Assembly: GCA_019090795.1 (NCBI GenBank)
Contig: JAHRVG010000067.1
Location: forward strand, 1 to 41,653
DNA from: Paracoccaceae bacterium
GTDB lineage: Bacteria > Pseudomonadota > Alphaproteobacteria > Rhodobacterales > Rhodobacteraceae
Direction of reading: 5' to 3'
DNA length: 41,653 bases
A program made the position numbers and the translations under genes. Under the pieces are notes generated by a model that did no database searches, was not told where the DNA came from, and saw only the letters and a program-made list of their open reading frames with translations. This document shows, in pieces, positions 28,306-36,156 of the stretch (position 1 is its first letter; each line of letters opens with the position of its first letter).

Positions 28306-29438
28306 CTTCCCAGCCTTTTGGTTAGCCAGTTGCGTTGTGCGCGTGGTTTCCAGTTGGCCATGCCGGAACGGATCAACAACCCTGCGACCACTACGCTGAG
28401 CAGGACCGGTGCATAGAGAATCGGCCAGAGGGCAACATCCTGCGTTACCCAGCCTTGCACAAATCCGCGCACCGAGTTGATGCCGACCATGAACAAAACA
28501 CCCAGAGAGATGCGAAAGAAAAATCCAGAACGATTATAGCCGCTTGAAATCAGGATAATGGCACCAATCAACGGTACAACTATTGCTAATAGCGATTTCA
28601 CCAGCCGACCGTGGGCCTCGATCACTCTTGAAACAAAGGGTAGAGCCGCGGCTTCTGATCCGTCATCCGGCCAAAGCAGGTTTTTGCTACTTAATTCGCG
28701 CACCATTAAATGGCGCTGTTGAACTTTGTGGGCAAATTGCGTCAGGTCATAGGACAGGCTGTCAAATTGCACTGTGCTTAGGGTGCGTGTTTCGGGCCGG
28801 TATTGTTGGATATTCCCGTTAAAAAGTACCAGTTTGGGGTTCTGCTCGGAGGCAATGATCTGCCCGGAGGTCGACGTGTGGGTGACAATAACATTGGGGT
28901 CGCGCCGGTCATTGATCAGAATATCGCTCAGATTCCCCTCGGGTGAGGTTTCGCCGAAAAAGATGGTCACACCGCTGATTACGGTGCTAAATTCGCCCTG
29001 TACGATAAACTGGCTAAGGTATTCCTTGCTCAACTCGTGTTGGCGATTCTGAAAGGCAGTTAGGGAGGCCGGAGTGATAAACTGGGTCAAAAGCGTCATC
29101 AGAATAAAACACAGGCCACCAAAAACCAGATAGGGCAGGGTCGCCTGAGCAGGGGAGCGGCCAACGCCCATGATCACCACAAGTTCCGATTCTGCATACA
29201 GCCGGTTGGTCAGATAGATAGCCCCTGCGAAGGCGGCTATTGGGATCACTGTTTCGGAAACCTTGGGCAGCAAATACAGGCTCAGTTCCACAAAAACGGC
29301 GCCCGACTGGCCATTCTTGATCACGACATCAACGATACGCAATGCCTGATTGAGCCAGATGATTCCGGCAAAAATCACAAAGAAAAAAACAAAAGGTCCA
29401 ATCAGTTGTCGCAGGACATATTTGTCAATTTGTTTCAC
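28302..29438 (-). CDS. lptF: LPS export ABC permease LptF
   Basis: A 378-residue YjgP/YjgQ-family permease, LptG's partner. The frame is open to a TTG at 29468, but the GTG at 29438 gives the family N-terminus KQIDKYVLRQLIGPFVFFF and has AAGG nine nt upstream, so I use it. Transmembrane segments lie near 15-35, 55-75, 100-120 and in the C-terminal third; the periplasmic part contains GEFSTVISGVTIFFGE. First gene of the lptF-G-D-surA-pdxA-rsmA run; divergent from pepA with about 135 nt between the starts. Confidence 0.92.
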   Translation of the reverse strand: MKQIDKYVLRQLIGPFVFFFVIFAGIIWLNQALRIVDVVIKNGQSGAVFVELSLYLLPKVSETVIPIAAFAGAIYLTNRLYAESELVVIMGVGRSPAQATLPYLVFGGLCFILMTLLTQFITPASLTAFQNRQHELSKEYLSQFIVQGEFSTVISGVTIFFGETSPEGNLSDILINDRRDPNVIVTHTSTSGQIIASEQNPKLVLFNGNIQQYRPETRTLSTVQFDSLSYDLTQFAHKVQQRHLMVRELSSKNLLWPDDGSEAAALPFVSRVIEAHGRLVKSLLAIVVPLIGAIILISSGYNRSGFFFRISLGVLFMVGINSVRGFVQGWVTQDVALWPILYAPVLLSVVVAGLLIRSGMANWKPRAQRNWLTKRLGR

Positions 29439-29573
29439 GCAGACTTGCCTTGATTGGTTTCCCCACAACTGGGTTAAACCATTTTTTCGCTTCGCAACAG
29501 ATGCGGATGGCCAAATGAGCCAAAAATCGCTAGATCAGGGAATAATCTATCTTCCAAACCAAGAGGCCTCACC

Positions 29574-31049
29574 ATGACGACCCCGCTTCAACCGACATTT
29601 ATTGCAACTGATCTTTCTTTGATCGACGGTTTCGAGGGCAAACTGGTGGTGTTTATAACCCCCAAAGGGGGGCTTGATCCCTTGGCGCGACGGGTAAATA
29701 AACTGTGCAAGGGTGCCGTGGCAAGATTTGCAAGTTCGGATGATTTTAATAAGATGGAACAAGGGGATACCTATACTCTTAGCTATCCGGCAGGGATGCT
29801 CGCTAAGGCTGTTATCATCCTGAAAACGACCAAGAAGACGGATGCAATAATTGCGCGCAAAGCTGGGGCCGCTGCCGCGCGGGCTGCTGGTGTTGGGGAT
29901 GTGATGCTTTTGGCGGGGGCCAGCAGAATTACCGCGCAGATTGCGCAAGGGTTTGTGCTTTGCCAATATGATTTCACCGACCACAAAACCGCTGATGCGC
30001 CGGAGGCTGGAAAGCTGGATGTCATGTGTTCCAACCCAGACGATTCCAGCACGCAGTTTGCAGATATGGCCGCTACCGCGCAGGGCGTTTTCTTCACTCG
30101 TGATCTGGTAAATGCACCTGCGAATGTGCTCTCAACCACAGAATTTGCCAACCAGTTGGTAGCGCTGAGAAAACTGGGCCTCAAGGTGACAGTACTGGAA
30201 GAAGAGGAGCTGGCCAAACTTGGAATGAATTCACTGCTTTGTGTCGGGCTTGGCTCTGAAACGCCAACGAAAATGGTGGTGATGGAATGGCAGGGGGGCG
30301 GTGATGAACAACCTTTTGCGCTGGTCGGCAAAGGCGTGGTGTTTGATACCGGCGGTATTTCATTGAAACAGGCTGGTGGCATGGAAGAAATGACCATGGA
30401 TATGGGCGGTGCCGGCGTTGTGGCGGGGGTGATGAAATCAATCGCTTTACGCAAGGCCAAGGCCAATATCGTCGGCCTCGTTGGGCTTGTGGAAAATATG
30501 CCTGACGGGCGTGCAACCCGTCCCGGTGATGTGGTGACGTCAATGAAAGGCGACACAATCGAGGTGATCAATACGGATGCTGAGGGGCGCCTGGTGCTGG
30601 CGGATGTGCTTTGGTATGCGCAGAAAACCTTTAACCCTACTGGGGTTATCAATTTGGCAACCCTGACGGGGGCGATCATTGTGGGGCTGGGCCATGAAAA
30701 CGCTGGTGTGTTTTCCAACAATGACGAACTCAGCCGCAAATTCCTGAATGCGGCCAAGATCGAAGGAGAAGGCGCCTGGCGGATGCCCATGGGGGATGCC
30801 TATGACAAGCTGATTAAATCGCGCATTGCTGATATGAAAAATACCGGCGGGCGCTCGGCCGGCTCGATCACGGCGGCGCAGTTTTTGCAGCGGTTTGTGA
30901 TGCCTGATATGCCGTGGATCCATTTGGATATTGCCGGTGTGGCCCTTACCACGACCCCGACTGCGGTGGCCCCTAAAGGTGCAACTGGCTGGGGTGTGCG
31001 CGCATTGGACCGGATGATTGCCGACACGCTTGAAACCGCCGATGGCTGA
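29574..31049 (+). CDS. pepA: Leucyl aminopeptidase (M17)
   Basis: A 491-residue cytosolic dizinc aminopeptidase. The catalytic domain contains VGKGVVFDTGGISLK (metal-binding Lys/Asp, ~251-265), MDMGGAG near 278 and the M17 signature NTDAEGRL at 333-340 (metal ligands D335 and E337, catalytic R339). N-terminal macro-like domain precedes it. SD AAGAGG is 7 nt before the ATG. It overlaps holC by 8 nt. In some bacteria PepA is also a DNA-binding protein, which cannot be judged here. Confidence 0.95.
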   Translation: MTTPLQPTFIATDLSLIDGFEGKLVVFITPKGGLDPLARRVNKLCKGAVARFASSDDFNKMEQGDTYTLSYPAGMLAKAVIILKTTKKTDAIIARKAGAAAARAAGVGDVMLLAGASRITAQIAQGFVLCQYDFTDHKTADAPEAGKLDVMCSNPDDSSTQFADMAATAQGVFFTRDLVNAPANVLSTTEFANQLVALRKLGLKVTVLEEEELAKLGMNSLLCVGLGSETPTKMVVMEWQGGGDEQPFALVGKGVVFDTGGISLKQAGGMEEMTMDMGGAGVVAGVMKSIALRKAKANIVGLVGLVENMPDGRATRPGDVVTSMKGDTIEVINTDAEGRLVLADVLWYAQKTFNPTGVINLATLTGAIIVGLGHENAGVFSNNDELSRKFLNAAKIEGEGAWRMPMGDAYDKLIKSRIADMKNTGGRSAGSITAAQFLQRFVMPDMPWIHLDIAGVALTTTPTAVAPKGATGWGVRALDRMIADTLETADG

Positions 31050-31509
31050 GGTCTATTTCTACCACCTAACGCGTTCGCCACTGCAACAGGCGCTGCCTGA
31101 ATTGTTGGAGCGTGTTTTGTCGCGCGGCTGGCGTGCATTGGTGCGCGGGGTGGATGAGGGCCGGATGCGTTGGCTGGATGAAAGTCTTTGGCAGGGCAGG
31201 GACACAGCGTTTCTGCCCCATGGGCTGGCGGGGGGCGCGCAGGATGCTGCGCAACCGATTTTGTTGGCGATTGGGGATGAAAATCACAATCTAGCGGAAA
31301 TTCTGCTGTTGGTGGATGGGGCCAAGATTAGCCCTAAACAAGCGGGCGATTACACCCGTGTTTGCTTGATGTTTGATGGCAATGATTCCGACGCGCTGAA
31401 CGCAGCGAGGGGGGATTGGAAAAGGTTCACAGATGCGGGTGTTGCTGCGCAGTATTGGGCGCAAGAGGATGGGACTTGGGTTAAAAAGGCTGAAAAACCA
31501 GCCTCTTAA
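31042..31509 (+). CDS. holC: DNA polymerase III chi subunit
   Basis: A 155-residue HolC, the clamp-loader subunit that contacts single-strand binding protein. Starts MAEVYFYHLTRSPLQQALPELLERVLSRGWRALV and carries the family line LWQGRDTAFLPHGLAG followed by PILLAIGDENHN. ATG 31042 is inside the pepA 3' end (8-nt overlap) and matches the family start; an in-frame upstream ATG at 31018 would add residues lying within pepA. The stop overlaps that of the convergent hpaI-like gene (TTAA). Confidence 0.92.
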   Translation: MAEVYFYHLTRSPLQQALPELLERVLSRGWRALVRGVDEGRMRWLDESLWQGRDTAFLPHGLAGGAQDAAQPILLAIGDENHNLAEILLLVDGAKISPKQAGDYTRVCLMFDGNDSDALNAARGDWKRFTDAGVAAQYWAQEDGTWVKKAEKPAS

Positions 31510-32276
31510 CGCCCAACATATTTTGCAGCCAATCCCCGCATGGCATTCGCAAATTCGATGACATCAATCCCGACAGCGACAAAATTTGCCCCCTGTTCAA
31601 GTGAGCGGTCAATGAATTCTGGACCGGTTGCCAATATCCCGGCAGCCTTTCCCGCCGCGCGAATACGCGAGAGCGCGTCATTGATTGCGGCTTTGACCTC
31701 GGGGGCATCCGAATTTCCCAAATACCCCATGTCAGCCGCCAGATCGGCAGGGCCAATGAATACACCGTCCACGCCCTCAACCGCCAAAATATCATCGAGT
31801 GCCTCGATCCCCGCAACGGTTTCAACCTGCAACAACAGACAAATCTGGTCGTTTGCGGTTTGCAGGTAATCCGGAATTGCCGAAAACTGTGACGAACGCG
31901 CCAGTGCCGCCCCGACCCCGCGAATGCCATGGGGCGGATAGCGGGTGGCGCGTACCATTTCAAGTGCCTGATCGCCGCTTTCCACCAGCGGAATAAGCAG
32001 GCTTTGCGCGCCTGCGTCCAACACCTGCTTAATCATCCAGTCAGAGCCAACCGGCAGTCGCACAACTGTGTGGGAATCCGAGGCTTGGACAACCTGCATT
32101 TGCTGCATCATTGAACGTAGATCATTGGGGGCATGTTCGCCGTCAATCAACAGCCAGTCAAATCCGGCAGTGGCCGAGATTTCAGCCGCATAACTGTCGG
32201 CCATGCCAACCCAACACCCGATTTGTACCTCTCCATTTGTGATCTTTTTCTTGAATGTGTTTTTGGGGGCAGGCAT
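31506..32276 (-). CDS. hpaI: HpcH/HpaI-family class II aldolase
   Basis: A 256-residue metal-dependent pyruvate aldolase. Catalytic and metal residues match HpaI: H48 in LLIDGEHAPND, R73 in VVRLP, E152 in LLLQVETVAGI and D178 in IGPADLAADMG. Relatives cleave 4-hydroxy-2-oxoheptanedioate to pyruvate and succinic semialdehyde, or 2-dehydro-3-deoxyglucarate (GarL), or other 4-hydroxy-2-oxoacids; the true substrate is not decidable by eye. It lies 74 nt downstream of the FAH-family gene on the same strand, the partner expected in a meta-cleavage or homoprotocatechuate-like route. Confidence 0.88.
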   Translation of the reverse strand: MPAPKNTFKKKITNGEVQIGCWVGMADSYAAEISATAGFDWLLIDGEHAPNDLRSMMQQMQVVQASDSHTVVRLPVGSDWMIKQVLDAGAQSLLIPLVESGDQALEMVRATRYPPHGIRGVGAALARSSQFSAIPDYLQTANDQICLLLQVETVAGIEALDDILAVEGVDGVFIGPADLAADMGYLGNSDAPEVKAAINDALSRIRAAGKAAGILATGPEFIDRSLEQGANFVAVGIDVIEFANAMRGLAAKYVGR

Positions 32277-32350
32277 TGGATTCTCCTATTCGAAATTGCA
32301 GGAAACGGTACCGAAAGGCCGGTAAGCAGCGGAAATATTGGCGCCAAGGC

Positions 32351-33217
32351 TCATGCCTCGTTCACCACGCCATTTGTCAGGGTGCCGATGCCCTCTGCCA
32401 TTACTTCGATCACGTCACCGGGTTTCAGGAAAACGGGCGGATTAAGCCACGCGCCTGCACCTGTGGGCGTGCCGGTAATGATGATGTCGCCAGGCACAAG
32501 TGTTGTAAAGGTTGAGATATAGGCGATCTGGCGTGCTACCGGAAAAATCATCCGCCCCGTGCGATCATCTTGGCGCAATTCACCGTTAACCTTTGTGGAC
32601 AGCGCCACATCGGCGATTTGCGAAGGGTCCGTAAACGGTACCAACCAAGGCCCCATGGCACCGGAGCCGTCAACATTCTTGCCTTGTGTGACGTTGAATT
32701 TCGCATGGTGCTCCCAGTCGCGCAGCGTGCCCTCATTGCACAGGGTCAGCGCCGCAATGTGATCGAGCGCATTTTCTTGTGCAATATGGCGCCCACCTTT
32801 GCCGATCACCACCGCGATTTCGCCTTCATAATCCAGTTGACCAGAGGCTTTGGGGCGGATCAAAGGGGCCTCGTGACCAACAAAGGAACGGGCAAAGCGG
32901 ATGAACAGCGACATGTTGGCCGGAGCACCTTTGCTGTCCTTGTATTCTGCGTTGCTTTCCGGAAAGTTCGCCCCGACACAGATGATTTTTTCCGGTGCGG
33001 GTATCGGGATTTCAAAGTGATAGCTGCCGTCGAGATGGGTTATCTCCATGCCGTAAGCTTTTTCTTCAAGGGTAGTAAGCGCTTGGTTTTCAATGACCTC
33101 GCGCAAGGTCGGCCACTGGGGGAAATGTTCGGATAGGGATACAGCACCCCCCGGTACGATCACGCCGTAAAAGGCCTCACCGTCCGCCGACAGGGTTGCA
33201 ATTCTGCTTTTTCCCAT
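32351..33217 (-). CDS. Fumarylacetoacetate hydrolase-family protein
   Basis: A 288-residue FAH-superfamily enzyme. The core (residues ~75-285) contains IICVGANFPESNAEY, the metal site QLDYEGEIAVVIGKGG (~120-135, with the E-x-E pair), TLRDWEHH, GKNVDGSGAMGPWLV and GDIIITGTPTGAG. Relatives include 5-carboxymethyl-2-oxo-hex-3-ene-1,6-dioate decarboxylase/isomerase (HpaG), 2-keto-4-pentenoate hydratase-like enzymes, ureidoglycolate lyase and oxaloacetate decarboxylases. First gene of a two-gene unit with the HpaI-like aldolase. Confidence 0.85.
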   Translation of the reverse strand: MGKSRIATLSADGEAFYGVIVPGGAVSLSEHFPQWPTLREVIENQALTTLEEKAYGMEITHLDGSYHFEIPIPAPEKIICVGANFPESNAEYKDSKGAPANMSLFIRFARSFVGHEAPLIRPKASGQLDYEGEIAVVIGKGGRHIAQENALDHIAALTLCNEGTLRDWEHHAKFNVTQGKNVDGSGAMGPWLVPFTDPSQIADVALSTKVNGELRQDDRTGRMIFPVARQIAYISTFTTLVPGDIIITGTPTGAGAWLNPPVFLKPGDVIEVMAEGIGTLTNGVVNEA

Positions 33218-33344
33218 AAAATTCTGGCCCCATTTCCAGATATCAAATCTGTTAACAACTCTGTAGCGGTAGACGCCGACCCGTCAAACCTGTTTGTGGG
33301 GTGATAGCTGGTTTCGATCAATCTGTCATGTGGTGAAATCGCTC

Positions 33345-33372
33345 TTGTGCTTCCCTGAAACATACTGCTAAT
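33345..33372 (+). promoter_or_regulatory. Candidate promoter of tRNA-Gly
   Basis: TTGTGC (33345-33350), 16 nt, GCTAAT (33367-33372), 12 nt before the mature tRNA. Matches to sigma-70 consensus are partial (3/6 and 4/6). Confidence 0.3.
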
Positions 33373-33383
33373 TGGCGCCCAAC

Positions 33384-33457
33384 GCGGCTATGGTGTAACG
33401 GTAGCGCCCCAGCTTCCCAAGCTGGTCGTGCGGGTTCGATTCCCGCTAGCCGCTCCA
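33384..33457 (+). tRNA. tRNA-Gly (CCC)
   Basis: A 74-nt tRNA with genome-encoded CCA. Acceptor arms GCGGCTA and TAGCCGC pair fully, the discriminator is T, the anticodon stem is CCAGC/GCTGG around loop TTCCCAA with anticodon CCC (33416-33418), and the T arm is CGGG-TTCGATT-CCCG. It decodes GGG. No integrase or att duplication is evident beside it. Confidence 0.95.
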
Positions 33458-33551
33458 ATAATCAACCTTAACTATCTGTTTTGTAATGATACTAATGTGT
33501 GTCTCTTCTTACAGACTCCCTTAATAAGAATCTAACGAATGTTCAAAACTG

Positions 33552-33581
33552 TTGATTGATCTCTGCAATAGTGTTTATATC
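33552..33581 (+). promoter_or_regulatory. Candidate promoter of ligase-SDR operon
   Basis: TTGATT (33552-33557), 18-nt spacer, TATATC (33576-33581); four of six matches at each box. It lies 72 nt upstream of the ligase ATG and just before the GAGAC repeats. Confidence 0.35.
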
Positions 33582-33602
33582 GGGGCGGATAGGCGTAATT
33601 AC

Positions 33603-33629
33603 GTCTCTTGAGACATCGCTTTTGAGACA
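33603..33629. promoter_or_regulatory. GAGAC repeat cluster upstream of ligase gene
   Basis: GTCTC-TT-GAGAC (33603-33614) is a perfect inverted repeat and TTGAGACA recurs as a direct repeat (33608-33615, 33622-33629; 14-nt step). Another GTCTC lies at 33501-33505. The cluster sits between the candidate promoter and the ligase start, a plausible operator for a local regulator not encoded in the window. Confidence 0.4.
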
Positions 33630-33652
33630 CTACAAAAATTGGGGGGGAGTGG

Positions 33653-35206
33653 ATGACGATTTCGTCCTTGGCGCAATGCTTGGAAGGCGCATCAAACTTC
33701 ATAGGGGATCAGACATTCCTTGTGTTCAATGACCTGACCATGACCTTTTCTGAATTTGACGCCCGAGCTTCGCAACTGGCAAATGTTTTTGCAGCACATG
33801 GGGTCAAGGCGGGAGATGTTGTCGGCTTGTATCTGCCCAGTCGGCCCGAGCTTGCTTTCGGCTACTGGGCCTGCCAAAAACTGGGCGCAATCTCTGCCCC
33901 GATCAGCAGTATGAATCGCAGCCGAGAAGTTAGCTCAACTGTATCGCGAACAGGTATGAAACTTATCCTGGGCAACGAGGAAACACTGCCATTTGCGCTT
34001 GAAGTCCGGCGGGATTCTGGCCAGCCAGAGACCATATTAATGACTGGGGGGACAGCCGAGGGGGCGATGAATGTTGACGCCCTCATTGCAGCGGCCGATC
34101 CAGTTTGTCCTGCTCCTTCATTTGCCACCGATGATGTTGCGGCGCTTTTCTTTACATCAGGCACCACAGGGGCGCCCAAAGGGGCGATCCAGACACAGCT
34201 GGGCCAGCATTCGGTGCTGCGCGATATGGCGGTGCACGGCAGATTATTGTGGGGTCAGGAAGTATTTCTGTGCGCGCTGCCGCTTTTTAATAATTTCGGG
34301 GCCACATGCCTGATGAACGGAGCGGTCTGTTCGGGCGCAAAACTGGTTTTGATGGAACGTTGGGATACCGAAAAGGTTCTGGAGGCGATCACCCGTGAAA
34401 AGGTTACCTATATTGCGGGATCTCCGACTATGTTTCTGTATTTGTTGCGTGATTTTGACCCGGAACGGCATGATCTAAGCTCGCTAAAGCTGGGTGTGAC
34501 CGGTGGGGCGCCGGTTTCATCTAATGTCGTTCAGCAATTTGAGGAAAAGATGGGCGTGCCGTTGCTTGAAATCTATGGTGCGACCGAGACAACCGGATTT
34601 GTGACCGGAGAACCGCTGATTGGTGTGCGAAAACGTGGCTCGGCGGGGGTGCCTCTTGGCGGCTCACAGATCCGAATCCTTGATGAAGCTGGAGCAGATT
34701 TACCCGTGGGTGAAGTCGGCGAAGTCTGTATTTCCGGCGATGCTCTTGGTGCCGGCTATTGGGGAGACCCCGAAACAACGGCGGCCAGTTTTACGCCGAA
34801 TGGGTGGTTGAGCGGGGATCTGGGGCATCTTGATGAAGATGGGTATCTTTTCATCGTTGATCGCAAGAAGGATGTTATCATTTCGGGTGGTTTCAACATC
34901 TATCCGCTGGAGGTCGAAGACCTGCTGTACAGTCATGCTGATATCCGCGTCTGCGCAGTGATCGGCCTGCCGGACAAGGACAAGGGTGAAATTCCGGTTG
35001 CTGTTGTTATTCCACATGACGGGCATGATCTGGATGGCGCCGCAATCATCGCCTTTTGCCGCGAGAAACTTTCGGCCTACAAATCACCGCGCCGGGTCTT
35101 TACAGTCGCGGATATGCCTCTGGGCCCAACCGGCAAGATTTTGAAACGAACCCTGCGCGACTGGTACGGCCAGGGCCAAGGTAAACTTATAGAGGTTCCA
35201 TCATGA
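33653..35206 (+). CDS. Acyl-CoA synthetase-like AMP-forming ligase
   Basis: A 517-residue class I adenylate-forming enzyme. Motifs: ATP/phosphate loop FFTSGTTGAPKGA (~170-182), GATETTG (~306-312), WLSGDLGHLDEDGYLFIVDRKKD (~385-410), hinge/A8 region SGGFNIYPLEVE and the A10 lysine in GPTGKILKR near the C-terminus. It would activate a carboxylate as acyl-AMP and transfer it to CoA; fatty, aromatic and dicarboxylic acids are all possible. A run of seven or more G (33640s) forms the SD region. Its stop overlaps the SDR start by 4 nt. It starts 195 nt after tRNA-Gly. Confidence 0.88.
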   Translation: MTISSLAQCLEGASNFIGDQTFLVFNDLTMTFSEFDARASQLANVFAAHGVKAGDVVGLYLPSRPELAFGYWACQKLGAISAPISSMNRSREVSSTVSRTGMKLILGNEETLPFALEVRRDSGQPETILMTGGTAEGAMNVDALIAAADPVCPAPSFATDDVAALFFTSGTTGAPKGAIQTQLGQHSVLRDMAVHGRLLWGQEVFLCALPLFNNFGATCLMNGAVCSGAKLVLMERWDTEKVLEAITREKVTYIAGSPTMFLYLLRDFDPERHDLSSLKLGVTGGAPVSSNVVQQFEEKMGVPLLEIYGATETTGFVTGEPLIGVRKRGSAGVPLGGSQIRILDEAGADLPVGEVGEVCISGDALGAGYWGDPETTAASFTPNGWLSGDLGHLDEDGYLFIVDRKKDVIISGGFNIYPLEVEDLLYSHADIRVCAVIGLPDKDKGEIPVAVVIPHDGHDLDGAAIIAFCREKLSAYKSPRRVFTVADMPLGPTGKILKRTLRDWYGQGQGKLIEVPS

Positions 35207-35994
35207 CTAAACACGTTTCACCCAAGGAACGTCATGGCCCGCTGGCAGGGGCCGTGGCGCTGGTCAGCGGCGCGGGTGGCCCAATGGGGGCTGCAATTGC
35301 GGCACGACTGGCGGCAGACGGGGCATCCCTTGGGCTTGTCGATATATCTGGCCGTCGGGTCGCAGCAACCGCCGAAAGCATTCAGGCGGATTATCCTGCG
35401 ACCATGCTTCATGCGGTGCGCGCTGATGCGACAAACGAAGATGAAACAAATGCCGCCATCGCCGAAATCGTGGACACAGTTGGGCCGGTCAGCATTCTGA
35501 TCAACGTGGTGGGGGGCATTCGCGGCGGCGAACTGACCGTGCCGTTGCTGAATATGAACGAAGAACGTTTCGACAGCACCTTTGCGCTTAATCTCAAGCC
35601 CTTGCTCTGGATGGTTCAGGCCGTTGCGCCGGGTATGGTAAGCCGCAAAAAAGGGGCGATCGTGAATATCTCGTCGGTGACTTACGCCGGCGACGGTAAT
35701 CAGCCGGAATATGCCGCTGCCAAGGCCGCGGTTGCTTCGCTCACGCGGTCTCTGGCAATAGAACTGGCCCCTGCCGTGCGGGTCAACTGTATCGTTCCAG
35801 GATTAATCCAGACTTCGGTCATTGACAATGCAGCCCCCGAAATGGTTGCGGAATATACCGAACGCTCATTGCTAAAGCGGCTTGGACGTCCCGAAGATAT
35901 TGCGGGCGCTGTCAGCTTTCTGGTTGGCCCCGACTCAGATTTCATCACTGGCGCAGCACTGCCTGTTTCGGGGGGGATCACCGCGATCCTTTGA
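35203..35994 (+). CDS. Short-chain dehydrogenase/reductase
   Basis: A 263-residue classical SDR. The Rossmann loop is VSGAGGPMGAAIA (~21-33, a variant of TGxxxGxG), the NNAG motif is replaced by INVVGG (~98), and the catalytic S-Y-K set is in NISSVTYAGDGNQPEYAAAKAAV (Ser ~151, YxxxK ~166-170). C-terminal PVSGGITAIL resembles the usual VDGG end. Likely an NAD(P)-dependent beta-hydroxyacyl or alcohol dehydrogenase acting in the same route as the ligase, to which it is translationally coupled. Its TGA overlaps a TTG that begins the truncated binding-protein remnant. Confidence 0.87.
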   Translation: MTKHVSPKERHGPLAGAVALVSGAGGPMGAAIAARLAADGASLGLVDISGRRVAATAESIQADYPATMLHAVRADATNEDETNAAIAEIVDTVGPVSILINVVGGIRGGELTVPLLNMNEERFDSTFALNLKPLLWMVQAVAPGMVSRKKGAIVNISSVTYAGDGNQPEYAAAKAAVASLTRSLAIELAPAVRVNCIVPGLIQTSVIDNAAPEMVAEYTERSLLKRLGRPEDIAGAVSFLVGPDSDFITGAALPVSGGITAIL

Positions 35995-36125
35995 GGCGTT
36001 CCGGTCTGGCTGGCGAGGTGTTGCTTGCCTTGTTCAGCGGTCAGATCGCCACCGTTGGCGAAATTATCAAATTGGGCATCTCGGCACCTATGTCGGGGCC
36101 CACCGCATTCTCAAGCGCAACGGGT
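35991..36125 (+). pseudogene. Remnant of an ABC substrate-binding protein (LivK-type N-terminus)
   Basis: From TTG 35991, overlapping the SDR stop by 4 nt (TTGA), the frame reads MRRSGLAGEVLLALFSG, which looks like a Sec signal peptide, then EIIKLGISAPMSGPTAF, which matches the first strand and loop of Leu/Ile/Val-type periplasmic binding proteins (typically IKIGxxAPxSGP). After about residue 42 the similarity stops (SSATGSIDSPEARG) and the frame runs into the opposite end of pgi. An intact gene would need about 330-400 codons. I read it as the 5' fragment of a deleted gene formerly coupled to the ligase-SDR operon. Chance similarity is possible as the fragment is short. Confidence 0.5.
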
Positions 36126-36156
36126 TCAATCGATAGCCCAGAGGCACGCGGATGCC

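Noticed and set aside
29783-30790. A 335-codon minus-strand frame inside pepA
   Set aside because: It is Ser/Pro/Thr-rich and exactly antisense to the conserved M17 peptidase; no independent motif.
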